Shown here: positions 23,654-32,813 of the stretch, piece by piece
Layout: the number at the start of each line of letters is the position of its first letter
How positions within the stretch are numbered: position 1 is the stretch's first letter
Origin: Pseudomonadales bacterium
Lineage (GTDB): Bacteria > Pseudomonadota > Gammaproteobacteria > Pseudomonadales > UBA5518
Direction: 5' to 3'
Length of the DNA stretch: 39,406 nt
Assembly: GCA_022072145.1 (NCBI GenBank)
Contig: JAJVIG010000065.1
Coordinates: 1 to 39,406 of the forward strand
Program-made: the position numbers and the translations under genes
Notes under the pieces: generated by a model
The model's database searches: none
Told to the model about the DNA's origin: nothing
Seen by the model: the letters and a program-made list of their open reading frames with translations, nothing else

Positions 23654-26047
23654 ATGAACCATAAATACGACAAGTCCCGTTCCCTGCTGGTTTTCGTGGC
23701 GATGGCTGGAGCCGTCGGCCCGGCGCTGGCGCAGGAATCCGCGGATTCCCGCGCCGATGTGCTCGACGAAGTCATCGTCACCGCGCAGAAGCGCGAGGCG
23801 AACCTGCAGGAAACACCGATCTCGATCTCGAGTTTCGACCCGGTCAATCTCGAGCGGCTCGGCGTGCGCGAAGCCGGCGATGTGGCGAAGTACACCCCCA
23901 ATCTCGAGATTCGCAAACCGCCCGGCAGTTACGACAACTACGGCTACAGCATGCGCGGCATGTCTTCCAGCGATCCCTCGCTGCTCACGGAGCCGACGGT
24001 GGGCTTGTACGCGGACGGCGTGTACATCGCCAGGATCTCCGGGGCCGCGTTCGATACCGTGGAACTGGAACGGATCGAGGTGCTGCGCGGACCCCAGGGG
24101 ACGTTGTACGGACGCAATGCGATCGGTGGAGCCATCAACCTCGTCACCCGCAAGCCGGCGGCTGAATTCGGCTTCAAACAGAAGCTGGCCGCGGGGAACT
24201 ACGACTACTATCGCAGCGAGACGACCGTGGACACGGGCAGACACGCGGACCTTTCCGCGACACTGTCCTACACGCACTGGCAGCGCGAAGGCTGGCTGGA
24301 CAACCTGCTGGCCGACAACAAGCTCGGCGAGGTCGACAAGTCGAAGGCGGCCAGGATCGCGGTGCGCTGGGAGCCGACGGACAGTTTCACCGCCGATTTC
24401 ACCTACGACTACACCGACCGGCTCACCAACGGCTCGCTGCCCCAGCTCGTGCACGTGCGGCCGTACCAGACCAGCCTCGGGGGCGCGATCTACGCCCAGG
24501 CCGCGGAGTTCGCGTCTCCTGACCGGCTCGATGGACTGCCCATGGCGATCTCCACCCGTCCGGATACCTGGTCCACGATCGACGGCTACGCCCTGACCCT
24601 CGCGTGGGAGGTGGGCGGTGTGACCCTGAAATCGATCACCGCGTACCGCGACTGGGATGCGGGTACCACGGGCAACGAATACGGCGCCTTTGCGTCGGAT
24701 GGCCTGACGGTGCTCGACGGCAAGGGTGGCGTCATTCCCGCGGGGCAATTCGTGTCGATGTTCTCGGCCGTGCGCTACGACGAGCAGGACCAGTTCACGC
24801 AGGAGGTGCAGGTGCTGGGTGACGCCTTCGACGAGCGCATGAAGTACACCTTCGGGCTGTATTACTTCGAGGAGGAAACCTACGAGGACAATCCGCAGAC
24901 CTTCGTTTTTCCGGCCGTCATGGCGTATGGCCGCCTTCCCCAGGCCACGCAATCCTTCCTCTGCCGCGATCCCACGTTCGCCAATCCGCGGGCATGCCTC
25001 GGCAAGGACACGGTATTGTCGACGCCCATCTTCCAGTACGGATCCGACAACGATTCCGTGGCAGCGTACGGGCAGCTGAGCTACGCACTGACCGAACGGT
25101 GGGAGGTCACGGCGGGGTTGCGCTACACGCGCGACAACAAGGAGGCATTCCTGCGCAATTCGGGCATCATTCGCAGCGAGGGGCTGAACCAGGTTGACGC
25201 GGACGACTCGTGGTCCAACGTCAACCCCGCGTTGACCGTGAGTTATGCAGTCAACGACGACATCAACACCTATGCCACCATCGCCACGGGCTTCCGCTCC
25301 GGCGGTTTCAACGCCCGTGCGTCCACCTCCAGCGGCTTCGCCACGCCCTTCGACGAGGAAAACGTCGTCTCGTACGAGATCGGAGCCAAAGCGGACCTGC
25401 TGGATCAACGGTTGCGGATCAACGGCGCGCTGTTCCATTACGTCTACGAGGACAAGCAGGTCACGCAGTTCGAGGCCGGCTCGAACGGGGCGTCGTCGAT
25501 CATCGCCAACTCCGGTGAACAGGAAGCGCTGGGGCTGGAACTCGAGGTGGCGTTCATCCCCGCGCCGGGCTGGCTGCTGCAGGCGAACTTCGGCTACATC
25601 GACATCGACATCAACGAGTTCGAAACGACGCCGAGCGATCCGGTCACCGGGTTGCCCGCGGGCCGGGACAACGTGGACATCTCCGGTTTCGCGAAAACGA
25701 TCCACACACCGCGGCAAAAGGGTTCGGTGGTACTGGAGTACGCGGTGCCCTCGTTCCCGCTGGGGGAACTGGCATTGCAGGTCGATGCGTCGTACACGGG
25801 CGAGCGTTATTTCCATCCGGTGAACAACCTCTACGACAGCGCCGAGGACCAGACGCTGGTCAACGCCCGTGCGACACTGAGAGGAGTCGACGCGGGTGCC
25901 GGCGAACTGCAGTTCGCCCTCTGGGGCAAGAACCTCGGCGACGAGGAATACCGGGAGTGGGGTATCGATTTCGGGGCGCTGGGCTTCGCGGTGGATTCGT
26001 TCATACCACCCCGAATGTACGGCGTGGACGTCACATACACGTACTAG
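23654..26047 (+). CDS. TonB-dependent receptor (OAR-type), receptor 2
   Basis: 797-residue outer-membrane receptor of the same group as receptor 1 in this window. The signal peptide ends PALA, and DEVIVTAQKREANLQETP forms the TonB-box/plug start. The plug (about 35-170) contains TVELERIEVLRGPQGTLYGRN. The barrel ends LWGKNLGDEEYREWGIDF and YGVDVTYTY, with a proper terminal aromatic. An external loop carries a cysteine pair (FLCRDPTFANPRACL). The ATG follows TTCAGGAGAACCTGCC. A DUF1214 gene starts 23 bp after its stop and an SDR is coupled to that, so receptor, DUF1214 and SDR look like one transcript. Import of a hydrophobic oxygenated nutrient is a reasonable inference; the ligand is unknown. 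Confidence 0.93.
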   Translation: MNHKYDKSRSLLVFVAMAGAVGPALAQESADSRADVLDEVIVTAQKREANLQETPISISSFDPVNLERLGVREAGDVAKYTPNLEIRKPPGSYDNYGYSMRGMSSSDPSLLTEPTVGLYADGVYIARISGAAFDTVELERIEVLRGPQGTLYGRNAIGGAINLVTRKPAAEFGFKQKLAAGNYDYYRSETTVDTGRHADLSATLSYTHWQREGWLDNLLADNKLGEVDKSKAARIAVRWEPTDSFTADFTYDYTDRLTNGSLPQLVHVRPYQTSLGGAIYAQAAEFASPDRLDGLPMAISTRPDTWSTIDGYALTLAWEVGGVTLKSITAYRDWDAGTTGNEYGAFASDGLTVLDGKGGVIPAGQFVSMFSAVRYDEQDQFTQEVQVLGDAFDERMKYTFGLYYFEEETYEDNPQTFVFPAVMAYGRLPQATQSFLCRDPTFANPRACLGKDTVLSTPIFQYGSDNDSVAAYGQLSYALTERWEVTAGLRYTRDNKEAFLRNSGIIRSEGLNQVDADDSWSNVNPALTVSYAVNDDINTYATIATGFRSGGFNARASTSSGFATPFDEENVVSYEIGAKADLLDQRLRINGALFHYVYEDKQVTQFEAGSNGASSIIANSGEQEALGLELEVAFIPAPGWLLQANFGYIDIDINEFETTPSDPVTGLPAGRDNVDISGFAKTIHTPRQKGSVVLEYAVPSFPLGELALQVDASYTGERYFHPVNNLYDSAEDQTLVNARATLRGVDAGAGELQFALWGKNLGDEEYREWGIDFGALGFAVDSFIPPRMYGVDVTYTY

Positions 26048-26070
26048 ACACAACGAAGGGAGAACCGGAC

Positions 26071-27327
26071 ATGCGGCCTCACAACCCGATCGATACACCG
26101 GGGCAGCGCGAACACGAGCTGCTCGCACTCGCGTATCACCAGCATCCGGAAATCGCGGCGGAGCGCGAGCGGCTGAGGGGCTACTGGCTGGATCTGGCGA
26201 AGCCTTCCGAGGCCATGCGGAGCTGCTTCGAGCGGTCGTTCGAGGAAGTGATGTACGGCGCGGTGATCTGGGCGCTCAACCAGGATCCGCTGTATCCGGA
26301 GGCGATCACGATCACCCGCCTGCCGCATGCACTGCGTGGCGTGCGCATCCCGGGCAGCCGCTGGGGTATCGACAATCCCGACTCCGTGTACCGGGTGATT
26401 CCGGTCGATCATGCGCAGCGCTACGTGATCCGTGGCCGGGTCGCCGGGCGCAGGCTGGTGGAGAACTATTTCACGCTCTGGAACCGGCACATGCAGACCG
26501 TGGGTCTGCTCGACGGCAAGGACCTGGTGGTCGACGCGCAGGGATACTTCGACGTCAGCGTGGACGCCGATCCGCCAGCCGGGAGGCCGAACCACGTGCG
26601 ACTGACCGAAGACGCCCACGAGTTCTATATTCGCGACGTGATCTTCGACTGGGCGAACGACCGGGCCAACGAGTTGAGTGTGGAACGGCTTGGTGGCGAT
26701 CCGTCGCGCCCGCCGTGGAGCGAGAAGGAAAACCTCGCACGGATCAAGCAGTACATGCACGACTGGGCGACCAACACCACGCGCTGGAATCGCCAGGCGC
26801 TGGACAAGCCGGCGAACGCGTTCAGCTTCGTCATCGACCGCGACAGCGACGGCGCCCTGCGCAACCAGATCTACATCATGGGCCACTTCGCTCTGCCGGA
26901 CGCCGATACCGCCCTGGTGTTGAATGTGAAGATGGGGGGGGCGGCGTATTTCATCGCGCCGATAACCAATGTCTGGGGAACGACCAACGAGATCGTGCAA
27001 CGCAACGGCTGCCTGAACCGTTGCCAGGCGTTGCCCGATCCCGACGGCGCGTATACCTTCGTGCTGGCGATGCGCGACCCTGGAGTCCACAACTGGCTGG
27101 ACCCCACCGACATGCCCGAGGGGATCCTCACGCTGCGCTGGGCGGAGTTCGCGACCGGCCGGCCGGGGCCGGACCTGGGGGTGCGCTCGGCGCTGGTGCC
27201 GCTGGCGGAACTCGATGCGGTGCTGCCGGCCGGCGTCGTGCGCGTCGATGCGGCCGGGCGAAGGGAACAACTGGAACGGCGCGCGCAGAGCTACGCCTGG
27301 CGTCTGGCGGAGAACGGGAACACATGA
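26071..27327 (+). CDS. DUF1214 domain protein (copy 1)
   Basis: 418 residues without a signal peptide. The C-terminal region carries the DUF1214 hallmarks: LVLNVKMGGAAYFIAPITNV, then NRCQALPDPDGAYTFVLAMR, then DPGVHNWLDPTDMPEGILTLRW. This last segment, the family's conserved DPGxxNWLD motif, recurs in the second DUF1214 gene of the window. The N-terminal half (about 40-200) has VYRVIPVDHAQRYVIRGRVA, also typical. The function is unknown; these genes recur in steroid, terpenoid and hydrocarbon degradation clusters, often beside SDR and TonB receptor genes. The ATG follows AAGGGAGAACCGGAC, and the stop overlaps the SDR start (ATGA), so translation is coupled. Confidence 0.87.
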   Translation: MRPHNPIDTPGQREHELLALAYHQHPEIAAERERLRGYWLDLAKPSEAMRSCFERSFEEVMYGAVIWALNQDPLYPEAITITRLPHALRGVRIPGSRWGIDNPDSVYRVIPVDHAQRYVIRGRVAGRRLVENYFTLWNRHMQTVGLLDGKDLVVDAQGYFDVSVDADPPAGRPNHVRLTEDAHEFYIRDVIFDWANDRANELSVERLGGDPSRPPWSEKENLARIKQYMHDWATNTTRWNRQALDKPANAFSFVIDRDSDGALRNQIYIMGHFALPDADTALVLNVKMGGAAYFIAPITNVWGTTNEIVQRNGCLNRCQALPDPDGAYTFVLAMRDPGVHNWLDPTDMPEGILTLRWAEFATGRPGPDLGVRSALVPLAELDAVLPAGVVRVDAAGRREQLERRAQSYAWRLAENGNT

Positions 27328-28178
27328 AGGATCCGGCAGACACGGTATGGCTGATCACCGGCTGCTCGAGCGGCTTCGGGCGTGAAATCGCCCGCTGCGC
27401 GCTGGCGGCCGGAGCGCGTGTGGCGGTTACGGCGCGGCGTCCGGAAACCCTGACCGACCTCTGTCGTTCCTATCCGGAGACGGCCATCGCGCTGGCGCTG
27501 GACATCACGGATGCGTCTCAGCGGGAACGCGCCGTGGCGGATACCCTTGCGCGATTCGGACGCATAGACGTGCTGGTCAACAATGCCGGCTACGGCTATG
27601 TGGCTGCCATCGAGGAGGGTGAGGAAGCGGCCGTCCGCGCGATGTTCGAGACCAATTTCTTCGGCACCGTGCAGATGACGCTCGCCGTGCTGCCGCACTT
27701 TCGAGCGCGACGCGCCGGCCGCATCCTGAACAACTCCTCCCAGGCGGGGCTGATGGCGAATCCCGGGACCGGCTATTACAGCGCGTCCAAGCACGCCCTC
27801 GAGGGCTTGATGGAAGCACTGACCCGCGAGCTCGCTCCGCTCGGGATCCAGGTGATATCCGTGCAGCCCGGTGCATTCAGGACCGACTGGTCGGGCCGCT
27901 CGATGCAGCGCAGCCCGCGCCGCATGCAGGACTACGCGGAGACGGTGGGCGCACGGCTGGATGCAATCGGCGCGATGGACGGCAAGCAGCCCGGAGACCC
28001 CGAGCGCGCGGCGGAAATGTTCCTCCGGCTCGCGACGATGGACGACCCGCCGCCGACGCTGGTGCTGGGCGCCGGGCTGCTCGCGAGCTACCGCGCCAAG
28101 CTTGCCGAAGTGCAACGACGGCTGGACGACTGGGCGCAGGAATCGTGCGCGGTGGACTACCCCGACCCGGCGCCGTGA
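27324..28178 (+). CDS. Short-chain dehydrogenase/reductase, NADP-type
   Basis: 284-residue classical SDR. The cofactor motif is TGCSSGFG (12-19); basic residues after beta-2 (TARRPE, Arg38-Arg39) favour NADP(H). NNAG is at 87-90, and the catalytic residues are Ser139, Tyr152 and Lys156 (YSASK). TGCSSGFGREIA and the PGAFRTDW segment resemble the group annotated as oxidoreductases of hydroxysteroid or retinol-like substrates, but this is only a resemblance. The start is coupled to the DUF1214 gene by ATGA. Its 3' end overlaps the convergent MFS gene by 22 bp, so transcription from the two sides may interfere. It probably acts on the compound imported by receptor 2. Confidence 0.92.
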   Translation: MKDPADTVWLITGCSSGFGREIARCALAAGARVAVTARRPETLTDLCRSYPETAIALALDITDASQRERAVADTLARFGRIDVLVNNAGYGYVAAIEEGEEAAVRAMFETNFFGTVQMTLAVLPHFRARRAGRILNNSSQAGLMANPGTGYYSASKHALEGLMEALTRELAPLGIQVISVQPGAFRTDWSGRSMQRSPRRMQDYAETVGARLDAIGAMDGKQPGDPERAAEMFLRLATMDDPPPTLVLGAGLLASYRAKLAEVQRRLDDWAQESCAVDYPDPAP

Positions 28179-29434
28179 GTGACGGCAGATGACGGCGGTG
28201 CCGGTCGTCTGCGATAGACAGCGAGGTAGACGAAGGCGGCCGTGAGGAAGGCAGCGATCTGCACCTGGAACGCGACCACATAGCTGCCGCTGGTGTCGAA
28301 GATCCAGCCTGCCAGTGGGGCGGCGGCGAAGGTGAAGGGCAGCATCAGCAGGGTCGCCAGGCCCAGCGCGTGCGCGAACGCCGCGCGTCCGTAGGCGCCG
28401 TTCAGCAGGGCGCTGAAGGCGGGGTGGGCGCCGCCGCCGCACATCCCGATCCCGACCAGCAGCAGCACGAACACGGTGAAGCGGTCGGCGAGTATCAGAC
28501 CACTCCAGCACAGGGCCTGGATCAGCCCGATGAGCCCCAGGGTTGCGCGGGCGCCGATGCGGTCGGCGACGTGGCCGAACACCAGCGCGCCCGCCATCGA
28601 GAACACGCCGTTCACCGACAGCAGCAGTGCCGCCGATGCCGTGGGTATGCCACGGTCGGTCGCGTAGGGCACGAGGTGGCTCATCAGCACGATACCGCCG
28701 GAACTCAGGAGTCCGGCCGCGAGCAGTGCGCCCCAGTACCAGGGGCTGCGCACCAGCGCGGCGAAACCCTGTGCGGGCTCCGGGGGGACGGCTGCGGACG
28801 CGTCCGTGTCCGTGTCCAGGACCGCACCACCCCCCAGCGCACGCTGGCCCACGTCCTCGGGGCGGCTCACGACCAGTTGCAGCAGCGGCAGCAGCACGAC
28901 AAAGGCCGCGGCAAGCACGTTCAGTGCAGCGCGCCAGCCGTGTGCCTCGACGATCCACGCCACCAGCGGCGGCGTTACCGCAATGAGCAGGGGCAGGTTG
29001 ACCAGCCCGATCGCGAGGCCGGCACGCGCGACGAACCAGCTGCTGGCGAGCGAGGTGGACGGTATCACCCCCAGCGCCGCGCAACCCGCGCCGGCGATCA
29101 CGCTGTAGCCGAGGAGGAATACCGTGAAACTCCCGGCGCTGGCCGCCAGCGCGAAACCGGCCGCCATCAGCAGTGCGCCGGCGCTCATCACGCGGCGCGT
29201 GGGGAAGCGTGCGAGCAGGGTGCCGAGTACCGGTCCCGACACCCCCATCAACAGCATGATCACTGCGATGCCGAGCGAAGCCATCGCGCGTGAGGCGTGC
29301 AATTCGGCGGCCACCGGCTTGATCAGCACACCGAAACTGCCGAAGGTCAGTCCGATCGCCAGGTTCTGCGCCAGGAACCCGAGCGCCACCATGCGCCAGC
29401 CGAGGAAACGGGCGGGGGCGTCGCTGCTGCTCAT
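28157..29434 (-). CDS. Major facilitator superfamily transporter (MCT/OFA-like)
   Basis: 425-residue inner-membrane transporter with two six-helix halves and a Pro/Glu/Ala-rich central loop (about residues 200-225). The first half begins WRMVALGFLAQNLAIGLTFG SFGVLIKPV, the monocarboxylate/oxalate-formate-like opening. GMCGGGAHPAF and the LFGHVADRIGARATLG-like segment (FGHVADRIGARATLG) are in the second half. Likely substrates are organic acids, taken up or exported with protons; not proven. The start was set at MSSSDAP (29434); an in-frame ATG upstream at 29497 would overlap the oxidoreductase gene. It lies 28 bp downstream of the molybdopterin oxidoreductase gene on the same strand, so the two are probably co-transcribed. 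Confidence 0.9.
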   Translation of the reverse strand: MSSSDAPARFLGWRMVALGFLAQNLAIGLTFGSFGVLIKPVAAELHASRAMASLGIAVIMLLMGVSGPVLGTLLARFPTRRVMSAGALLMAAGFALAASAGSFTVFLLGYSVIAGAGCAALGVIPSTSLASSWFVARAGLAIGLVNLPLLIAVTPPLVAWIVEAHGWRAALNVLAAAFVVLLPLLQLVVSRPEDVGQRALGGGAVLDTDTDASAAVPPEPAQGFAALVRSPWYWGALLAAGLLSSGGIVLMSHLVPYATDRGIPTASAALLLSVNGVFSMAGALVFGHVADRIGARATLGLIGLIQALCWSGLILADRFTVFVLLLVGIGMCGGGAHPAFSALLNGAYGRAAFAHALGLATLLMLPFTFAAAPLAGWIFDTSGSYVVAFQVQIAAFLTAAFVYLAVYRRRPAPPSSAVTHGAGSG

Positions 29435-29462
29435 GGCGTGGTACCTGTGTTTGCGTGATCGA

Positions 29463-31679
29463 TCATGCGGGCTCCCCGGCAGGGCGTTGGACGGCATGGC
29501 GGCGCACGTTCACGGGCACCGCGCTCATGCGTGGCATGCCGCTGTGCGGGTCGAAATCCCGGTCCACCGGGATCAGCCGTGAAATAGTGCTCCCGACGCT
29601 GCGCACGCGTTCCTCCTCGTCGCCGCCGGGAAGGTCCCCGAAGGCGTGGCTCATCGATACCAGTCCGCGCCGCAACCCGGCATCCGCCGCGGCGACGCCG
29701 AGGATCGTCCCATGGTTCGAGCGGATCTCGACCAGCTCACCGTAGCGCACGCCGAGCGCGGCGAGATCGTCCGGATGCATGAAGGCCGGGTTGGTGCGGA
29801 ACTTGCGCACCAGCAGCGCGTAGCTGCGCCCGAAGGAGTTGTAGACGTCCGGGAGACGGCGGGGAATGAGCCGGTACGGGAATTCCCGCGCCTCATCATC
29901 GTCCGCTTCGCGCACGACCTCCCCGAGTTCCTCCAGCATGGCCGGATCGGCGAGTTCGAGCCGCGCCGTGCATGCCGGATCCTTCGGCCGTACCGTGGCC
30001 GACCCGTCGCCGAAGACCTGACCGTGGGGGTGCGACCTGAGTTCTGCGAGCGGTATGCGTGAACCGCGGGTCAGGAGCTCGAGCAGGTCATCGGTCGTCG
30101 GCCGGTGCTCCATGTCGAGCGCGACGGGCTCGGCGGCACCGGTGGCGGGCATCCATGGATACGCGGCCTGCAGCGACAGGGAAAGCCCCATGCGCTGCGC
30201 GAGGCCATGGAAGAACTCCCAGTCCTCGACCACGTCGGATCCGGCCGGTGGATCCACGAGTGCGGGGGCGTATTGCGCATACGGTGCCTCGTAGCCCATG
30301 CCGTAGGCATAGCCTGAAAGCGTCTCGACCGGCAGCGTGATTCCCGGCTGCTCCAGCGACAGCCGTGGCGCGATCACGTAATGCGCGAGTCGCGCGGTGG
30401 CAGACATCTCGCAATCGATGGTGACGAGCAGATCGAGGCGCCGCATCGCCTCGAGCGTCTTCTGCTGGTCCGGCCATGCAGCCACCGGATTGCCACCGAC
30501 GCAAATCAGCGCCCGGACCTTGCCCTCGCCTTCGAGCAGGATTTCCTCCGCCAGCGCCGCGGTCGGCAGCCCGGCGGCGCTCATGGTGAGGCCACGCACC
30601 CGCATCTGCTCGCCGAAACCCCAGCCCGGCACCGGCGCCACCGCCTGCGCCCGCGGCAGGAACGCGGGCATCAGCACGCCGGGGTTCGGCACGCGCTCGC
30701 CCGCGCGCAGCCACCGCCCGCAGACCGTGTTCAGGCAGAGCAGCAGGTACTCGCTCAGCGTGCCGCGAGGCGCCATGTTCGGTCCCGTCCCGGCAACGGC
30801 GAAGCCTCGCGGCCCGTTGGCGAAGATCCTTGCTGCACGCACCAGCAGTTCGGCCGGCACGTCGGCGCGCCGCGCCACGACGTCGGGGGTGAACGGTTCG
30901 ACTGCAGCGGCGAGCCGATCCAGGCCCTGCGCGTTGGCCGTCAAGAAATCGCGGTCGTGCCGGCCTTCCGCCAGGATCACGCGCAGCATGCCCGCGAGGA
31001 TCGCCGGATCCTGGCCCGGCCGGCCCTGCAGGTGAACCGTGGCGAGCCGTGCAGTCTCGGTGCGTCTGGGGTCGATGACGACCAGCTGCATTCCGCGCCG
31101 CACGGCCTGGTGCAGTTGTCCCGCGCCGTTGTTCGGTGGTGCCCCGATCGAGCGCGAGGCCGGTGGATTGGCGCCGACGATCATCCACGCATCTGCGGCG
31201 TCGAAGGTCTGCGGGCCCGCCTCCCAGCGGCCGTGCAGGGCCATCGCGATGCCCTTGCCCGGCTTGTCGATCGTGGCCGGCGCGAAACGCATCGGCGAGC
31301 CGATGGCATTCATCCAGGCCATCGCCACCGGCGCCGCCGCCGGGTACATGTAGGCATAGGTGCCAGTGTAGATCGCGACTGCGCGTGGGCCGTGGCGTGC
31401 GAGGATCTCTTGCAGGCGCGCGGCGATCTCGTCTATCGCCTGTCCGTGCGTGATCGGCGCATGCACGCCATCCTGTGCGTGCTTCATCGAGTGCAGCAGT
31501 CGTGCCGGATGATTCTGCTGCTCGGCGAGTGTGCGCCCCTTCGGGCAGATGTAGCCGCGATAGAGCGGGTTGTCACGATCACCGGCAACGGCGACGATGC
31601 GCCCGCCGGCAACCTCGGCAAGGATGCCGCAGTGGGCGGCGCACACGCGGCAGATCGTGGGGTGGACTTCCGTCATCAT
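29463..31679 (-). CDS. Molybdopterin (bis-MGD) oxidoreductase with N-terminal 4Fe-4S site
   Basis: 738-residue member of the DMSO reductase superfamily. The N-terminus holds the Fe4S4 motif CRVCAAHC and a fourth Cys in GYICPKG (about residue 45). The body has the usual Mo-cofactor blocks: AIYTGTYAYMYPAAAPVAMA, DAWMIVGANPPAS, LVVIDPRRTETARLA, GTGPNMAPRG, ALICVGGNPVAAWPD, and a C-terminal dinucleotide-binding domain (YNSFGRSYALLVR, IRSNHGTILGVA, SHAFGDLP). No Tat signal is present, so it is cytoplasmic. The catalytic type (hydroxylase, hydratase, formate-like dehydrogenase) cannot be read. Two adjacent ATGs follow GGAGGCCG; the second (31676) has the better spacing. It is divergent from the amidohydrolase gene across 153 bp and upstream of an MFS gene. 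Confidence 0.9.
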   Translation of the reverse strand: MMTEVHPTICRVCAAHCGILAEVAGGRIVAVAGDRDNPLYRGYICPKGRTLAEQQNHPARLLHSMKHAQDGVHAPITHGQAIDEIAARLQEILARHGPRAVAIYTGTYAYMYPAAAPVAMAWMNAIGSPMRFAPATIDKPGKGIAMALHGRWEAGPQTFDAADAWMIVGANPPASRSIGAPPNNGAGQLHQAVRRGMQLVVIDPRRTETARLATVHLQGRPGQDPAILAGMLRVILAEGRHDRDFLTANAQGLDRLAAAVEPFTPDVVARRADVPAELLVRAARIFANGPRGFAVAGTGPNMAPRGTLSEYLLLCLNTVCGRWLRAGERVPNPGVLMPAFLPRAQAVAPVPGWGFGEQMRVRGLTMSAAGLPTAALAEEILLEGEGKVRALICVGGNPVAAWPDQQKTLEAMRRLDLLVTIDCEMSATARLAHYVIAPRLSLEQPGITLPVETLSGYAYGMGYEAPYAQYAPALVDPPAGSDVVEDWEFFHGLAQRMGLSLSLQAAYPWMPATGAAEPVALDMEHRPTTDDLLELLTRGSRIPLAELRSHPHGQVFGDGSATVRPKDPACTARLELADPAMLEELGEVVREADDDEAREFPYRLIPRRLPDVYNSFGRSYALLVRKFRTNPAFMHPDDLAALGVRYGELVEIRSNHGTILGVAAADAGLRRGLVSMSHAFGDLPGGDEEERVRSVGSTISRLIPVDRDFDPHSGMPRMSAVPVNVRRHAVQRPAGEPA

Positions 31680-31776
31680 CGGCCTCCGGAGCCGCAATCC
31701 AGGCGGTTGCGGCCAATATAAACCAGCCGTCGGCAGCCGGGAGTCGTATCGCAGGCAGTTTCGCCGACCGGTTGGC

Positions 31777-31804
31777 TTGCACATGGCACCTGCTGTGCTA
31801 ATGT
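31777..31804 (+). promoter_or_regulatory. Candidate sigma-70 promoter for the amidohydrolase and acyltransferase genes
   Basis: TTGCAC (31777-31782) and TAATGT (31799-31804) are 16 bp apart, ending 28 bp upstream of the amidohydrolase ATG, and are a good match to the consensus. On the minus strand the same 153-bp spacer has an AT-rich TTTATATT (about 31715-31722) that could serve the oxidoreductase gene, without a clear -35. Confidence 0.5.
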
Positions 31805-31832
31805 CGGCCGGCCAACCCCAGGAGCAGTGCAC

Positions 31833-32813
31833 ATGACGAAGAAAGACTATTTCATCATCGATACCGAGACGCATCCGATCGACGGCGCCATGTGGCATCA
31901 GCTGGCGCCTTACCAGGGGACGCAGCGCTTCATGCACTCGCTGAAGGGCTGCATCCGGCCGCTGGTCGAGGAGTTCCCGTCGATGGAAAACGACGGCATG
32001 GGTCCGTTCGAGAAGATGATCACGAACATGGATGCTTCGGGGACCGACATGGCCTGTGTCATCCCGGAGGCGTTCCTGTTCTGCAGCGGCGGCACGACGC
32101 CGATCTCGACCAACGCCTGGATGCTGACCGGGGTGCAGCAGTATCCCGACCGCTTCATCATGTGTCCGAACTTCGGCCCGATCATCCAGCGCGGCGTCGA
32201 CGAGGCCATCCGTGAAATGGAATTCCTGGTGAAGGAATTCGGCGTCAAGGTCTTCAAGTTCTATTCTCCCGAAGACACCTACATCAACGACAAGCGGCTG
32301 TGGCCTTTCTACGCCAAGGCGCAGGAGCTCGGCCTCGTGATGCAGGTGCACACCGGGACGGGCTATGTCTACGGCGGCCGCAGCAAGTACTGCCACCCGG
32401 CGCTGCTCGAAGACGTGCTCTACGACTTCTACGACCTGCGCATCGTGGCCTTCCACTTCGGCTGGCCGCACCATCGCGAGCTGAACCTGCTGGCGGCCAC
32501 CTTCCCCAACCTGTACATCAGCGTGAGCTTCCTGAACCACGCCGCGAGCTGGCGGCCCAAGCTGTTCCAGGAGCTGATCGGCGAAGCGATGCTGTACGCG
32601 ACGGTCGACAAGATCGTCTGGGGCAGCGACACCAACGGCTCCGGCATGAAGGACTGCGTGGATCCCTTCCACACCTTCCAGATCGACGAGGAAGGGCGCC
32701 GCGGCTGGGGGTACTCCTACATCACGGACGAGGACCGCGCGAAGATCTTCGGCCTGAACATGGCGAAGCTGCTCGGGATCGAGCCGATCAAGCGGGCCAA
32801 GCGTCCGGCCTGA
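31833..32813 (+). CDS. Amidohydrolase_2 family metal-dependent hydrolase/decarboxylase
   Basis: 326-residue TIM-barrel enzyme of the amidohydrolase_2 (ACMSD/gamma-resorcylate decarboxylase) family. The first metal motif reads DTETHP, an ExH (Glu12, His14) in place of the HxH or DxH of many relatives; ExH is known from 2,6-dihydroxybenzoate decarboxylase. Other expected ligands are the His of MQVHTGTG, the His of FHFGWPHH and the Asp of WGSDTNG. The family carries out non-oxidative decarboxylation or C-C hydrolysis of (often aromatic) acids, so a decarboxylase is plausible but unproven. The ATG follows AGGAGCAGTGCAC. Its stop overlaps the start of the WS/DGAT-like gene (TGATG), so they are translated together. 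Confidence 0.88.
   Translation: MTKKDYFIIDTETHPIDGAMWHQLAPYQGTQRFMHSLKGCIRPLVEEFPSMENDGMGPFEKMITNMDASGTDMACVIPEAFLFCSGGTTPISTNAWMLTGVQQYPDRFIMCPNFGPIIQRGVDEAIREMEFLVKEFGVKVFKFYSPEDTYINDKRLWPFYAKAQELGLVMQVHTGTGYVYGGRSKYCHPALLEDVLYDFYDLRIVAFHFGWPHHRELNLLAATFPNLYISVSFLNHAASWRPKLFQELIGEAMLYATVDKIVWGSDTNGSGMKDCVDPFHTFQIDEEGRRGWGYSYITDEDRAKIFGLNMAKLLGIEPIKRAKRPA

Noticed and set aside
23639..26128. 829-codon minus-strand frame opposite TonB receptor 2
   Set aside because: It is a shadow of the receptor frame with no recognisable domain or signal peptide. The same holds for 8067-9590 opposite receptor 1.
31680..32672. N-terminal extension of the molybdopterin oxidoreductase frame
   Set aside because: It is antisense to the amidohydrolase gene; the Fe-S motif starts directly after the ATG pair at 31679/31676, which has a GGAGG site.
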